Counted from the first letter of the stretch, positions 51,755 through 61,075 are shown. The stretch: DNA of 64,000 bases from Gloeothece verrucosa PCC 7822 (GCF_000147335.1 NC_014501.1:5944501-6008500); one strand, 5' to 3'. A program made the numbers and translations. The notes: a model not told the origin generated them from the letters alone.

Positions 51755-53278
51755 TTGTTTTTTAGCCGCTACACCCCAGAAATTCTCCTGCGTACTGGTG
51801 AACATTTAATGTTAGTTGCGATCGCTATGGGGATAGCCATTACCATTGGTATACCTTTGGGCATCCTTATTACTCGCCAACCGAAATTAGCCCAACCCAT
51901 ACTCGCTTTAGCAAATGCGATTCAAACCATTCCCAGTTTAGCGATTTTTGGCTTTTTAATTTCCTTACCCTTTATCGGAGGCATTGGCAAAATTCCGGCC
52001 ATTGTCGCCTTAACGCTCTATGCTTTGCTGCCTTTAATTCGTAATACTTATATTGGCATAAAAAGCGTCGATCCTGCCATACGAGAAGCAGGAAAAGCGA
52101 TGGGAATGACAGATTGGCAATTACTGTTTCAAGTAGAAATTCCCCTGGCTTTAGGGGTGATTTTAGCGGGAGTTAGGGTAGCGACGGTTATTTCTGTGGG
52201 AATTGCGACGATTGCGGCGGCTATTGGCGGTGGTGGATTAGGTGTATTTATTTTTCGGGGGTTATCTACGGTTAATAATTCATTAATTTTAGCAGGAGCA
52301 GTCCCCGCCGCTTTTATTGCTTTAGCGGCAGATTTAAGCCTCGGATGGTTAGAAAAATCCCTGACAAGGCAAACTGAAAAAAGGGTTAAAGGAAATCCAA
52401 AATTTGCTATTTATTTGGGCATATTAACATTTTTTCTGGTGGGATTTTTTGCCTTGGCTTTTCGACAAACACCACCGACCATTATTATTGGCTCAAAAAA
52501 TTTTACTGAACAATTTATTTTAGGAGAGTTACTCGCTCAACAAATTGAATCTCATACGGGATTAAAGGTAGATAGACGTTTGAATTTAGGAGGAACTTTT
52601 ATCTGTCATGAAGCGGTTAAAGCGGGTAAAATCGCTGGATATGTAGAATATACGGGAACGGCGTTTACAGCAGTTTTGAAACAAAAACCGATCAGTGATC
52701 CTTCCTCTGTGTATGAACAAGTTAAACAGCAGTATAACGATCAATTTAACTTAGAAGTGATGCCGCCTTTGGGTTTTAATAATACCTACGCCATGATTAT
52801 CAGAGGCGAGGATGCTAAACGGTTGCAGATCAGAACCCTTAGCGAAGCGGCTAAATATACTCCCCAATGGACAGGCGGTTTTGGCTATGAATTTTTAGAG
52901 AGAGATGATGGTTATCCGGGTTTGGCTAAGACTTATGGTTTAAAATTGGCTAAAATTGAACAAATGGAATTAGGATTAATCTATCAAGCTTTGAAGGAAA
53001 AACAAGTCAATATAGTAGCAGGTAACTCTACAGATGGGTTAATTACTGTTCTTAAGCTTGTGATTTTAGAAGATGATAAACAATATTTTCCTCCCTATGA
53101 AGCTGTGCCAATCTTTAATCAAGCAATCCTCAATCAATATCCCGATTTACGAACAGCAATTAATCAATTAGCGGGTTTAATTTCAACCGAAGACATACAA
53201 AAAATGAATTATGAAGTGGACAATCAATCTCGCCCGGTTGAAGAGGTTGTGCGTCAGTTTCTTGAGTCTAAGCATTGA
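51755..53278 (+). CDS. ABC importer permease fused to substrate-binding domain (OpuC/EgtU-like)
   Basis: About 507 residues: a permease domain with five or six membrane helices (about 10-215, with the EAA-type loop DPAIREAGKAMGMTDWQLLFQVEIP), one more helix (about 225-245), then a type II periplasmic binding domain (from IIIGSKNFTEQFILGELLA to the end, with GYVEYTGTAF). The TTG at 51755 has AAAGGAG seven bases upstream. This single-chain layout is used by betaine/choline OpuC-like systems and by the ergothioneine importer EgtU; the neighbouring sulfoxide synthase favours a thiol-histidine ligand. Substrate is inferred, not shown. Confidence 0.88.
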   Translation: MFFSRYTPEILLRTGEHLMLVAIAMGIAITIGIPLGILITRQPKLAQPILALANAIQTIPSLAIFGFLISLPFIGGIGKIPAIVALTLYALLPLIRNTYIGIKSVDPAIREAGKAMGMTDWQLLFQVEIPLALGVILAGVRVATVISVGIATIAAAIGGGGLGVFIFRGLSTVNNSLILAGAVPAAFIALAADLSLGWLEKSLTRQTEKRVKGNPKFAIYLGILTFFLVGFFALAFRQTPPTIIIGSKNFTEQFILGELLAQQIESHTGLKVDRRLNLGGTFICHEAVKAGKIAGYVEYTGTAFTAVLKQKPISDPSSVYEQVKQQYNDQFNLEVMPPLGFNNTYAMIIRGEDAKRLQIRTLSEAAKYTPQWTGGFGYEFLERDDGYPGLAKTYGLKLAKIEQMELGLIYQALKEKQVNIVAGNSTDGLITVLKLVILEDDKQYFPPYEAVPIFNQAILNQYPDLRTAINQLAGLISTEDIQKMNYEVDNQSRPVEEVVRQFLESKH

Positions 53279-53459
53279 TATTCAAACAGCAAGAAAATCA
53301 AATCGCTCAGATCCAGGCTTTTAAAATGAATCAAAAACCAGAATAGGAATTATATAAAGATCCAGTTTAAATTAAGGAATTATTTTTCCATTATCATTGG
53401 GCTTTCTTGTTCCAATAAGGGTAATTCTTTTTCGATTTAGTAAATCTAATTTTGTACTT

Positions 53460-53789
53460 TTAACTAACAGCAAAATCAGTAAATGGACGTTTATAGGGAG
53501 CCTGAAAGCCTAAAACAATCTTGTCTTTAGGAACGCCGGCAGCCAACAATTCCTCAGCTATACCGATTTCAGTCCCATCTCTTTGAATCCAAATTTTGTC
53601 ATCTTTTATATCAACATGAATAATTACGCCATATACTCTTTTTAAGTCTTGCCATCCAATATTTAAAACTTGATAATGATGACGTTGGGTATCAAATAAC
53701 AGTTGAATTTCTGTCCCCTTGGCAAGATCATCAGCAGAATGATTAGTTAATATTTCTTGAATTAATTGGGAGTAATTTATTCCTTCCAT
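53460..53789 (-). CDS. xisI: XisI-family protein
   Basis: A 109-residue member of the XisI family, named for an fdxN-element excision controlling factor of heterocystous cyanobacteria but widespread in others, usually behind xisH. The full pattern is present: YSQLIQEIL, the FDTQRHHYQVLNIGW block, RVYGVIIHVDIKDDKIWIQRDGTE and GIAEELLAAGVPKDKIVLGF. Its start overlaps the end of a broken xisH (stop at 53777-53779), the usual coupling of the pair. Confidence 0.9.
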   Translation of the reverse strand: MEGINYSQLIQEILTNHSADDLAKGTEIQLLFDTQRHHYQVLNIGWQDLKRVYGVIIHVDIKDDKIWIQRDGTEIGIAEELLAAGVPKDKIVLGFQAPYKRPFTDFAVS

Positions 53790-54039
53790 AAAAAAATCTC
53801 CTGCTTAATTGGATCAAAAATGGCTCTTTCGACATCGAGGTAAAAAATGTTTATTACGATACAAAATTCTCTCTGGTGGGTTACGGCGCGGATCAAAACT
53901 TATTCGTTTCTTATAAAAATTATCCCCGCGCCTAACCCACCCTACAATAAGTAAGATGGAGTGGATCTTGAGTAATTACCCATCCATCTTTTTCGAGTGC
54001 CACTCTTACAGCATCATGAAAGACATCTTTCGCTGACAT
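53777..54039 (-). pseudogene. xisH: xisH, disrupted by a palindromic insert and internal deletion
   Basis: On the minus strand an ATG at 54039 opens MSAKDVFHDAVRVALEKDGW followed by VITQDPLHL, the N-terminus of XisH; the frame leaves homology and stops at 53932. The C-terminal end survives just before xisI: a frame reading IFDPIKQEIFLWKE and stopping at 53777-53779. Between them most of the roughly 140-residue protein is missing and a 68-bp palindromic sequence lies in its place. XisH has a restriction-endonuclease fold, so this locus has lost that activity. Confidence 0.8.
53875..53942. repeat. 68-bp palindromic repeat inside xisH remnant
   Basis: Arms GGTGGGTTAcGGCGCGG (left) and CCGCGCCTAACCCACC (right) are almost perfect inverted repeats around a 30-base AT-rich centre. 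Arms of the GGTGGGTTA kind are dispersed in cyanobacterial genomes. It is probably a non-autonomous mobile repeat that broke the gene. Confidence 0.7.
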
Positions 54040-54041
54040 AA

Positions 54042-55241
54042 TTAATGAGTAGGAGTCAGAATAACTAACTGTCGATGTTGGAGAGAGCGCACTCCATTTA
54101 ACCCTACTTTTCTTATTTGTAAAATTTCCCCTACGGTTGACTTACCATCACAAGCTTGTAGAAACTGATATTCAGTTTCAGTAATACTAACTGGTCGATA
54201 ATCATAATCCAAAAAACTGCTATTGGGCCAACCGTGCATACAAGGATGAACTTCAGGGATAGCGGCTAAAAGGGTTTCATCTTTTGACCAGTCTGCCTTA
54301 TAGATAGGGGGTTTTCCTAAGAAAAATTCATAGTGAGTAATTTCAGGGTCAAGCAATTCTACAAGACGATATTTTTCTCGTTCACTTAAATTTTTTGCTC
54401 TTTCTATCAACTCGGGAGACTTACCAATTAACCGTTCTAATTGCCAATAATGAGGGTTAGAAAAACCTATAAATTCTAATCCTGATGCGTCGATTAACTC
54501 GAATAAAGTATCGACATTGTAATCAATTTCTTGAGGATGAACATACATATCGGCAAAAGATTCATCCCGATGATTTTCTAATGACCAACGTTCCTTTTCT
54601 CGCTTGACAAGCCGGTTATTTTCTGGTAATGAAGCAAATAATTGACGACCGACAAAGACCCCATCTTGATAGTCACCGCGTCTATTTCCTTGTAAAAGGG
54701 TGATAGCTTTTTGCATCAGTTGAATTTCCCACCGTCCTATTTCCGAATAGACGAAGATGTGCATTAACCCGCCGGGGGCTAATTTAGCGGCTAATGCTTG
54801 AATTCCTTGAGTGGGATCGGGTAAATGATGCAAAACTCCCACAGAATTGATTAAATCAAATTCCCCTGATAGTTGGGAAGCCTCTTCTAATTTAAGATGA
54901 TGGAAGGAGACGGTTGAGCCATGTTTAGCCGAGACACCCGAACGACGACAGCGTTCTTGAGCAATTTCTAAGGCTTTTTCACTTAAATCTATACCGACAA
55001 TTTCTGCTTGGGGGTTGAGGAGGATTAAATATTCTGTACCCACTCCTGTGCCGCATCCTGCGTCTAAAATGCGAATGTTTTCTCTAGGAGGCTTTTGCCC
55101 GCAACAAAAATTATAAGCCGCGATCCAATTCCAGCGCCAGTTATAACCCGGTGGCGGTTCATCTAAAAGGGGTTCGGGGGGGAAAGGATAGGTATTGTAG
55201 AGGGTTTGAACAGCAGTCCTAGTAGCGGCTTCGTCGGTCAT
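54042..55241 (-). CDS. Class I SAM-dependent methyltransferase with C-terminal extension
   Basis: A 399-residue soluble enzyme. The methyltransferase core spans about residues 50-170: motif I ILDAGCGTGVGTEYL, IVGIDLSEKALEIA, FDLINSVGVLHHLPDP and LAPGGLMHIFVYS. The N-terminus (LYNTYPFPPEPLLDEPPPGYNW) and the long C-terminal part, ending in a winged-helix-like PITETEYQFLQACDG type segment, recall cyanobacterial methyltransferases with a PqqD-like regulatory end. Substrate unknown. The stop codon lies just upstream of the xisH remnant on the same strand. Confidence 0.85.
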   Translation of the reverse strand: MTDEAATRTAVQTLYNTYPFPPEPLLDEPPPGYNWRWNWIAAYNFCCGQKPPRENIRILDAGCGTGVGTEYLILLNPQAEIVGIDLSEKALEIAQERCRRSGVSAKHGSTVSFHHLKLEEASQLSGEFDLINSVGVLHHLPDPTQGIQALAAKLAPGGLMHIFVYSEIGRWEIQLMQKAITLLQGNRRGDYQDGVFVGRQLFASLPENNRLVKREKERWSLENHRDESFADMYVHPQEIDYNVDTLFELIDASGLEFIGFSNPHYWQLERLIGKSPELIERAKNLSEREKYRLVELLDPEITHYEFFLGKPPIYKADWSKDETLLAAIPEVHPCMHGWPNSSFLDYDYRPVSITETEYQFLQACDGKSTVGEILQIRKVGLNGVRSLQHRQLVILTPTH

Positions 55242-55344
55242 GTTACGGTGGTGATGAGATGAGATAAATAATACTTGCTTTGCCTATTGTACGATGTTTG
55301 AGGAAAGGTATTTTTATAACTTGAATCATTCTGTCTAAATGTTC

Positions 55345-55587
55345 TCAAGAAAGTTGATGAGCGAGTCTTTGCCAAGCGGCTAACCGTTTTCCCATGAGAC
55401 AAATAACACAATCAATCCCAATAAGACGAACTCCTCGAACAATAAAGGCAAAAACTGTCGTCTTAAGATGGCTATCTCCCACTAAACCACAAGCCGCCAC
55501 AGGGGTTCCGTAAGCCATACCACTAAGCAACGATGCCAAAGTTTGACCGCCCACCGTATCAACCGCCCCGCCCCACCGTTCTGATTC
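55345..55587 (-). pseudogene. 3' remnant of AcuI/YhdH-type quinone oxidoreductase
   Basis: The minus strand encodes about 80 residues that match the C-terminal end of medium-chain dehydrogenases of the acrylyl-CoA reductase (AcuI/YhdH) group: ERWGGAVDTVGGQTLAS, VAACGLVGDSHLKTTVFAFI, RGVRLIGIDCV and RLAAWQRLAHQL. The remaining three quarters of the gene, including the catalytic domain, are absent; an in-frame TGA lies directly upstream at 55588. Non-functional. Confidence 0.8.
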
Positions 55588-56112
55588 TCAAGAATATGCT
55601 TTTTTTATGAGAAAAAGTGTTATTTTATATAGTTTTTACCAAAATCATCAACGACCAATAAATATATTTCATAAGAAATATTGACAAAACTACTTATTTA
55701 ATATAGAGAAAATGAAGAAGTAACAAAAAAAGTTAGGTTAGAGGTTGGGCATTATCTAAATTTAGGAGACAAAAAGATGATAGTCTAATATAAATAAGAT
55801 GATTATCCTTGTTCGGTTAGGGAATGCTTATTACCTTCTCTAAGCGGAAATTTCACTAGCCTACGAGTTAATAAGACTATTAGACAATTGACGAAGTAGA
55901 CTGAAATTTGAGGATAGATTGTATACAAAAGTTAACAAAGCCTCTCAGGAGGTACGAAACGTTTTAATCTAGATTCTGACTGATTTTTAAATCATCTGCT
56001 TTGATAAGATGTCAAGGGTGCATGGGGTAAACGAAGGGAAAACCAGAACAACCCCTTTCCCCGAGGCGAGGATACATGAATCAATTTGTCAATGGGAGAT
56101 AACTGAAATCCA
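55588..56112 (+). promoter_or_regulatory. Upstream region and leader of apcE
   Basis: A 525-base AT-rich region without genes between the oxidoreductase remnant and apcE. Long 5' leaders are usual for phycobilisome genes, and the promoter of apcE must lie here; I cannot place it exactly. GGGAGAT at 56095-56101 is the likely ribosome binding site. Confidence 0.5.
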
Positions 56113-58809
56113 ATGAGTGTTAAGGCAAGTGGTGGAAGCTCGTTAGCACGACCCCAACTGTACCAGACTGTCCCAGTCTCTGCCATTACCCAAGCAGAAC
56201 AACAAGATCGCTTTCTGGCCAAGGCAGAACTCAATGAGTTGGTCGCCTACTTCCGTTCTGGAAACAAACGGATAGAAATCGCACAGACGTTAACGAATAA
56301 CTCTGACCTGATCGTCTCCCGTGCAGCTAATCGGATCTTCACGGGAGGATCGCCCATGTCATATTTAGAAAAACCCGTAGAAGCCCCCAGTCCCCAATTA
56401 GCTGCGGTAGCTGCGGGTACAGTACAGCAAAGAGATTTAGGAACCGTTACTTACGTTGAAAGTAGTGGTAGTAGCGGTAGCGGATTGTTCGGCGGTTTGC
56501 GCTCTATCTTTACCTCCAGTGGACCGATTCCACCGGGTTTTCGTCCGATTAACGTTTCGCGCTACGGTCCAAGCAATATGCAAAAGTCTCTGCGAGACTT
56601 GTCTTGGTTCCTACGCTATGTAACTTATGCGATCGTAGCCGGTGACCCCAATATCCTAGTGGTTAATACCCGAGGACTGCGGGAAGTGATTGAGAATGCT
56701 TGTTCTACTGATGCGACTCTCGTGGCCCTTCAGGAAATGCGAGCTTCTTCAATAGACTATTTCCGCCGCGATGAAGAAGCTAAAGGAATTGTGGCTCAAT
56801 ATTTCGAGATCCTCATCAACGAATTTAAAGCCCCAACTCCGGCTAATAAACTTCGTCAACGTCCTTCGGCCGATCAGCAAGGGTTAGAACTGCCTCAAAG
56901 TTATTACAATGCGGCAGAAAAACGGCAAAAATTTGTGATGAAGCCGGGACTTTCTGAGTCTGAAAAAGGCGCAGTCATTAAGGCGGCTTACCGGCAAATT
57001 TTTGAGCGCGATATTACCCGCGCCTACAGCCAATCAATTTCTTACCTAGAATCTCAGGTCAGAAATGGCGACATTTCTATGAAAGAATTTGTCCGTCGTT
57101 TGGCTAAATCTCCTCTGTATCGCCAACAATTTTTTGAACCCTTCATTAACAGTCGCGCCCTAGAATTGGCTTTCCGTCATATCCTAGGCCGGGGTCCGAG
57201 TTCTCGTGAAGAAGTTCAAAACTATTTCTCCATCGTCTCTACAGGGGGACTAGCCGCTTTAGTTGATGCTTTAGTGGATTCTCAGGAGTATGCCGATTAC
57301 TTTGGAGAAGAAACCGTTCCCTATCTGCGAGGACTCGGACTAGAAGCTCAAGAGTGTCGTAACTGGGGAATGCAGCAAGACCTGTTTAACTACAGCGCTC
57401 CTTTCCGCAAAGTGCCTCAGTTTATTACCACTTTTGCGAAATACAATCGACCCTTACCCGATCAGCACGTTTATGGGGCTGGTAATGATCCGCTAGAAAT
57501 CCAATTCGGCGCGATCTTCCCGAAAGAAACCCGTAATCCTAGCTCGAGTCCGGCACCCTTTGGTAAAGATACCCGCCGGATTTTAATTCACCGTGGCCCT
57601 GGAATTAACAACCAAGTGGGTAACCCGGGTGCAAGAGCGGAGTTCCCCGGTTCTCTTGGTCCTAAAGTGTTCCGCTTAAATAATGAACTGCCCGGTAGCA
57701 GCAATGGGGTAAGCGTTAAATTTGGCGAAAGTTCCACTCAAGCTGTGATTTTAGCCGCTTACCGTCAGGTATTTGGACGACTGCCCTATGAAGGTCAACG
57801 TCTATCCGTGCCTGAAATTAAGCTAGAAAACGGAGACATTACCGTTCGGGAGTTTATTAAGATTCTGGCTAAATCAGAAGCTTTCCGCAAGCTCTACTGG
57901 ACTCCTTATTATGTGGTTAAAGCCATCGAGTATATTCATCGTCGTCTGTTAGGTCGTCCGACTTATGGTCGTCAAGAGATGAACCAATACTTTGATATTT
58001 GCGCTAAGAAGGGTTTCTATGCTCTGATTGATGCGATTATCGACTCTCCTGAATATAGCGAAGCTTTTGGGGAAGATACCATTCCCTATGAGCGCTATGT
58101 GACTCCTGGGGGGCTACAATTACGGACACGTCCAGGCAATTTAGGCGAAGAAATCGGCCGTCGTGTGGATAAGGAAGTTACCCCACGCTTTGTGGAATTG
58201 GGACAAGTAACCCAAATTCGTACTGAACCTGAAATTAAGTTCCGCATTAATCAAGGGGTTAACGTTATACGCGCCCAAAGCAAGGTGTTTAAACTGATCT
58301 CTAATCTCGATAAAGTGGCAGTTAAAAACACTATTAGTGCGGCTTACCGTCAAATCTTTGAACGTGACCTCGATCCGTATATTGTTCAAGCAGAATTTAC
58401 CGCTCTTGAAAGTAAACTCAGCAACGCAGAAATTACCGTTAAAGAGTTTATTGAAGGTTTAGGTCGTTCTGATCTTTACATTAAGGAGTTTTATGCTCCC
58501 TATCCCAATACTAAAGTGATTGAGTTAGGTACCAAGCACTTCTTAGGCCGCGCACCCCTCAATCAAAAAGAAATTCAGAAGTACAACCAAATTCTGGCTT
58601 CAGAGGGTATCCGTGCCTTTATTGGGGCGATGGTTAACAGTATGGAGTATCTCCAAGTGTTCGGCGAAGATACCGTTCCTTATCGTCGCTTCCCCACCCT
58701 GCCGGCGGCTAACTTCCCCAATACCGAGAAGTTATATAACAAGCTGACTAAGCAGGACAATGAGATAGTTGTTCCTAGCTTTAAACCAGTGGTTAAAGTT
58801 GGCGGCTAA
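56113..58809 (+). CDS. apcE: Phycobilisome core-membrane linker ApcE (Lcm)
   Basis: An 898-residue protein that organises the phycobilisome core, anchors it to the thylakoid and acts as terminal energy emitter. The N-terminal phycobilin domain (about 1-240) is split by the PB-loop (about 77-147) and carries the chromophore Cys197 (ENACSTDATL). Three linker repeats follow at about 278-410, 537-670 and 735-865, each with an AAYRQ(I/V)F ... EF ... LGR pattern. Three repeats mean a tricylindrical core. Transcribed alone; apcABC starts 1.2 kb downstream. Confidence 0.97.
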   Translation: MSVKASGGSSLARPQLYQTVPVSAITQAEQQDRFLAKAELNELVAYFRSGNKRIEIAQTLTNNSDLIVSRAANRIFTGGSPMSYLEKPVEAPSPQLAAVAAGTVQQRDLGTVTYVESSGSSGSGLFGGLRSIFTSSGPIPPGFRPINVSRYGPSNMQKSLRDLSWFLRYVTYAIVAGDPNILVVNTRGLREVIENACSTDATLVALQEMRASSIDYFRRDEEAKGIVAQYFEILINEFKAPTPANKLRQRPSADQQGLELPQSYYNAAEKRQKFVMKPGLSESEKGAVIKAAYRQIFERDITRAYSQSISYLESQVRNGDISMKEFVRRLAKSPLYRQQFFEPFINSRALELAFRHILGRGPSSREEVQNYFSIVSTGGLAALVDALVDSQEYADYFGEETVPYLRGLGLEAQECRNWGMQQDLFNYSAPFRKVPQFITTFAKYNRPLPDQHVYGAGNDPLEIQFGAIFPKETRNPSSSPAPFGKDTRRILIHRGPGINNQVGNPGARAEFPGSLGPKVFRLNNELPGSSNGVSVKFGESSTQAVILAAYRQVFGRLPYEGQRLSVPEIKLENGDITVREFIKILAKSEAFRKLYWTPYYVVKAIEYIHRRLLGRPTYGRQEMNQYFDICAKKGFYALIDAIIDSPEYSEAFGEDTIPYERYVTPGGLQLRTRPGNLGEEIGRRVDKEVTPRFVELGQVTQIRTEPEIKFRINQGVNVIRAQSKVFKLISNLDKVAVKNTISAAYRQIFERDLDPYIVQAEFTALESKLSNAEITVKEFIEGLGRSDLYIKEFYAPYPNTKVIELGTKHFLGRAPLNQKEIQKYNQILASEGIRAFIGAMVNSMEYLQVFGEDTVPYRRFPTLPAANFPNTEKLYNKLTKQDNEIVVPSFKPVVKVGG

Positions 58810-58849
58810 CTCTCTCAATCTGATCACCAATTTTTAGGGATTAAACAGT

Positions 58850-58878
58850 AGAGGCGCGATCGCTCCGCGTCTCTATTT
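58850..58878 (+). terminator. Probable terminator of apcE
   Basis: Stem AGAGGCGCG (58850-58858) / CGCGTCTCT (58866-58874), one wobble pair, followed by ATTTTC, 41 bases beyond the stop. The stem contains the palindrome GCGATCGC. Confidence 0.55.
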
Positions 58879-58937
58879 TCCTGTTATTGTAAACCCCACC
58901 GAAGTGCGGCGAGGTCTTCATCAAATTCAAATCAACA

Positions 58938-59651
58938 TTACAGGTCTGGATCAATTCCTAATTCTCGTAATTTAGCCGCTAATTGTTCGGCCCGTTGTTC
59001 GGCAAGTTCGGCGCGTCGCCGCTCTTGTTCGACTTGTTGTTCAGCGAGTTCGGCACGTTGTCGCTGTTGCTCTAAAGCTTCCCTAAGTTCATCAGGAATG
59101 AGTAACTTTTCACCGTTATCTTCTCGGTAAAAAGCTAATAATTTTCCTTCTACTTTCAAGGTTAAACCTAACGGTTCACTGCGATATTCATTTATTAGCT
59201 GATATTCTTCGCCCTCTAAACGATAACCTTGTAATTTATGGGCGATCCATTCACCTTTAGGATCAAATAACCAATATTCTTTAACCCCTAACTGTTCATA
59301 AAGAGTCTTTTTAAAAACTTTATCCTGTTCTTGAGTGCTAGAGGAAGTCATCTCAAAAATGACGCTCGGAACTTGTTGTTCTTGCCAAATTTTATAATTA
59401 TCTCTGCCACCGGGTTCAACATCAAAAATAACCATCACATCAGGAGCAACTCTTAAAGCTGGAAACCCTTGGGAGTAATATAAAAATTGATCAGCTAAAA
59501 CTGTTGCTCGACGATCTTTGAAATAACCTTTCAGCATTTCTAACGTCGTTAAAATAGCATAGAGATGATCATAAGTTTCTGCCAACGGTTCACCATCCTC
59601 ACTCGGATAAAAAATGTCTGTATCTTGGGGAGTGGAAAAAATAGCTGTCAT
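58938..59651 (-). CDS. Uma2 family PD-(D/E)XK endonuclease-like protein
   Basis: A 237-residue Uma2 (DUF820) protein placed between apcE and apcA on the opposite strand. Signature: RVAPDVMVIFD (PD), SVIFEMTSSSTQEQDKVFKK (E, S, Lys), then YWLFDPKGEWI. The C-terminus is a coiled coil (RAELAEQQVEQERRRAELAE) with the end LRELGIDPDL. Third Uma2 gene in the window, again with the terminal LGIDP motif. Confidence 0.85.
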   Translation of the reverse strand: MTAIFSTPQDTDIFYPSEDGEPLAETYDHLYAILTTLEMLKGYFKDRRATVLADQFLYYSQGFPALRVAPDVMVIFDVEPGGRDNYKIWQEQQVPSVIFEMTSSSTQEQDKVFKKTLYEQLGVKEYWLFDPKGEWIAHKLQGYRLEGEEYQLINEYRSEPLGLTLKVEGKLLAFYREDNGEKLLIPDELREALEQQRQRAELAEQQVEQERRRAELAEQRAEQLAAKLRELGIDPDL

Positions 59652-60010
59652 CGTTGAACCACCACTCAGTAATCGTTGATTTTTTTATTATAAGCGATCG
59701 CTTCTTGAATAGAACCTGCGTACTAAAATGACCCCAATTCTGAACGGGAATGTTAAAAAGTATTAAGAAAATACAACGAAAGTGAACGCAATGCCAGAGA
59801 ATAATTGGGTCAGGTTGCTAGTGATCAACCGTCTGAATGCCCAAAAACTCACTATACATAATTCAGGCATTTTGTCAAGAATTAAGGGGTGAAAAAAAGT
59901 TTGGGAAGAAGACATCAATTAGCGACCATTTTGGTTTAAGATGTCAGCTTAACTACATCTAATTTCTTAATTACTCTAACTAATCTCACTGATTTGGGAG
60001 GAATCCATAA
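59652..60010 (+). promoter_or_regulatory. Promoter and leader region of apcABC
   Basis: A 359-base spacer between the divergent Uma2 gene and apcA. It contains GCGATCGC at 59694-59701 and the ribosome binding site GGGAGG at 59996-60001. The strong apc promoter must lie in it, but I do not assign exact boxes. Confidence 0.5.
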
Positions 60011-60496
60011 ATGAGTATCGTCACGAAAGCAATCGTGAATGCAGATGCTGAAGCCCGTTATTTAGGCCCTGGCGAACTTGAAAGAATCAAGTCATTTATC
60101 GGCAGTGGTGCAGCCCGTCTTCGTATCGCTGAAACCTTAACTGGCGCTCGTGAAACCATCATCAAGCAAGCTGGTGATCGCCTTTTCCAAAAGCGTCCTG
60201 ATATCGTTTCTCCTGGTGGAAATGCTTACGGCGAAGAAATGACCGCTACCTGTCTTCGTGACATGGATTACTACCTCCGTCTCATTACTTACGGTGTAGT
60301 TGCTGGCGATGTAACCCCGATTGAAGAAATTGGGTTAGTTGGTGTTCGGGAAATGTACAAGTCTCTCGGTACTGACATCGGCGCAGTTGCTCAAAGCGTT
60401 CGTGAAATGAAAGAAGTAGCTCTCGGACTAATCGCGTCTCAAGATGCTGGTGAAGCAGCTTCTTACTTCGATTATGTTATCGGGGCACTGCAATAG
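60011..60496 (+). CDS. apcA: Allophycocyanin alpha subunit
   Basis: Core pigment protein of the phycobilisome, 161 residues. Globin-like fold with phycocyanobilin attached at Cys81 (MTATCLRDMDYYLR). First gene of the apcABC operon, 93 bases before apcB. Confidence 0.99.
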   Translation: MSIVTKAIVNADAEARYLGPGELERIKSFIGSGAARLRIAETLTGARETIIKQAGDRLFQKRPDIVSPGGNAYGEEMTATCLRDMDYYLRLITYGVVAGDVTPIEEIGLVGVREMYKSLGTDIGAVAQSVREMKEVALGLIASQDAGEAASYFDYVIGALQ

Positions 60497-60589
60497 AAGA
60501 CCTATTGGCTCCCTAGTTGGACAATAGTTATTATTCGCATTTCATTCTTAAGTAAGTTTAAGACTAGGCAAGATTCAGGAAACACAATC

Positions 60590-61075
60590 ATGCAAGACGC
60601 AATTACATCTGTAATCAATTCCGCCGACGTTCAAGGAAAGTACCTTGATGGGTCTGCTATCGACAAGCTCAAGAGCTATTTCAACACTGGCGAACTGAGA
60701 GTTCGTGCCGCTAGCGTTATTAGCGCTAATGCTGCCACCATCGTTAAGGAAGCTGTTGCTAAATCCTTACTGTACTCTGATGTCACCCGTCCCGGTGGCA
60801 ATATGTACACCACCCGTCGTTATGCCGCTTGCATCCGCGACTTAGACTACTATCTCCGCTATGCTACCTATGCTATGTTAGCTGGCGATCCTTCCATCTT
60901 AGATGAGCGCGTTCTCAACGGACTCAAAGAAACCTACAATTCTTTAGGCGTTCCTATTTCTTCTACCGTTCAAGCTATCCAAGCTATCAAAGAAGTAACC
61001 GCTAGTTTAGTCGGTGCTGATGCTGGTAAAGAAATGGGTGTATACCTTGACTACATTTGCTCTGGCTTAAGCTAG
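60590..61075 (+). CDS. apcB: Allophycocyanin beta subunit
   Basis: Partner of ApcA in core trimers, 161 residues. Phycocyanobilin binds Cys81 (RYAACIRDLDYYLR). Asn71 in RPGGNMY is the site that is N-methylated in beta-type phycobiliproteins. Confidence 0.99.
   Translation: MQDAITSVINSADVQGKYLDGSAIDKLKSYFNTGELRVRAASVISANAATIVKEAVAKSLLYSDVTRPGGNMYTTRRYAACIRDLDYYLRYATYAMLAGDPSILDERVLNGLKETYNSLGVPISSTVQAIQAIKEVTASLVGADAGKEMGVYLDYICSGLS

Noticed and set aside
54042..55241. This methyltransferase as the missing ovothiol methyltransferase
   Set aside because: It lies 3 kb away on the opposite strand behind xisI, and its N- and C-terminal extensions do not resemble the OvoA methyltransferase; proximity alone is too weak.
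55992..56234. Minus-strand frame of 80 codons across the apcE start
   Set aside because: It overlaps the apcE leader and coding start, has no family resemblance and is explained by the frame of apcE.
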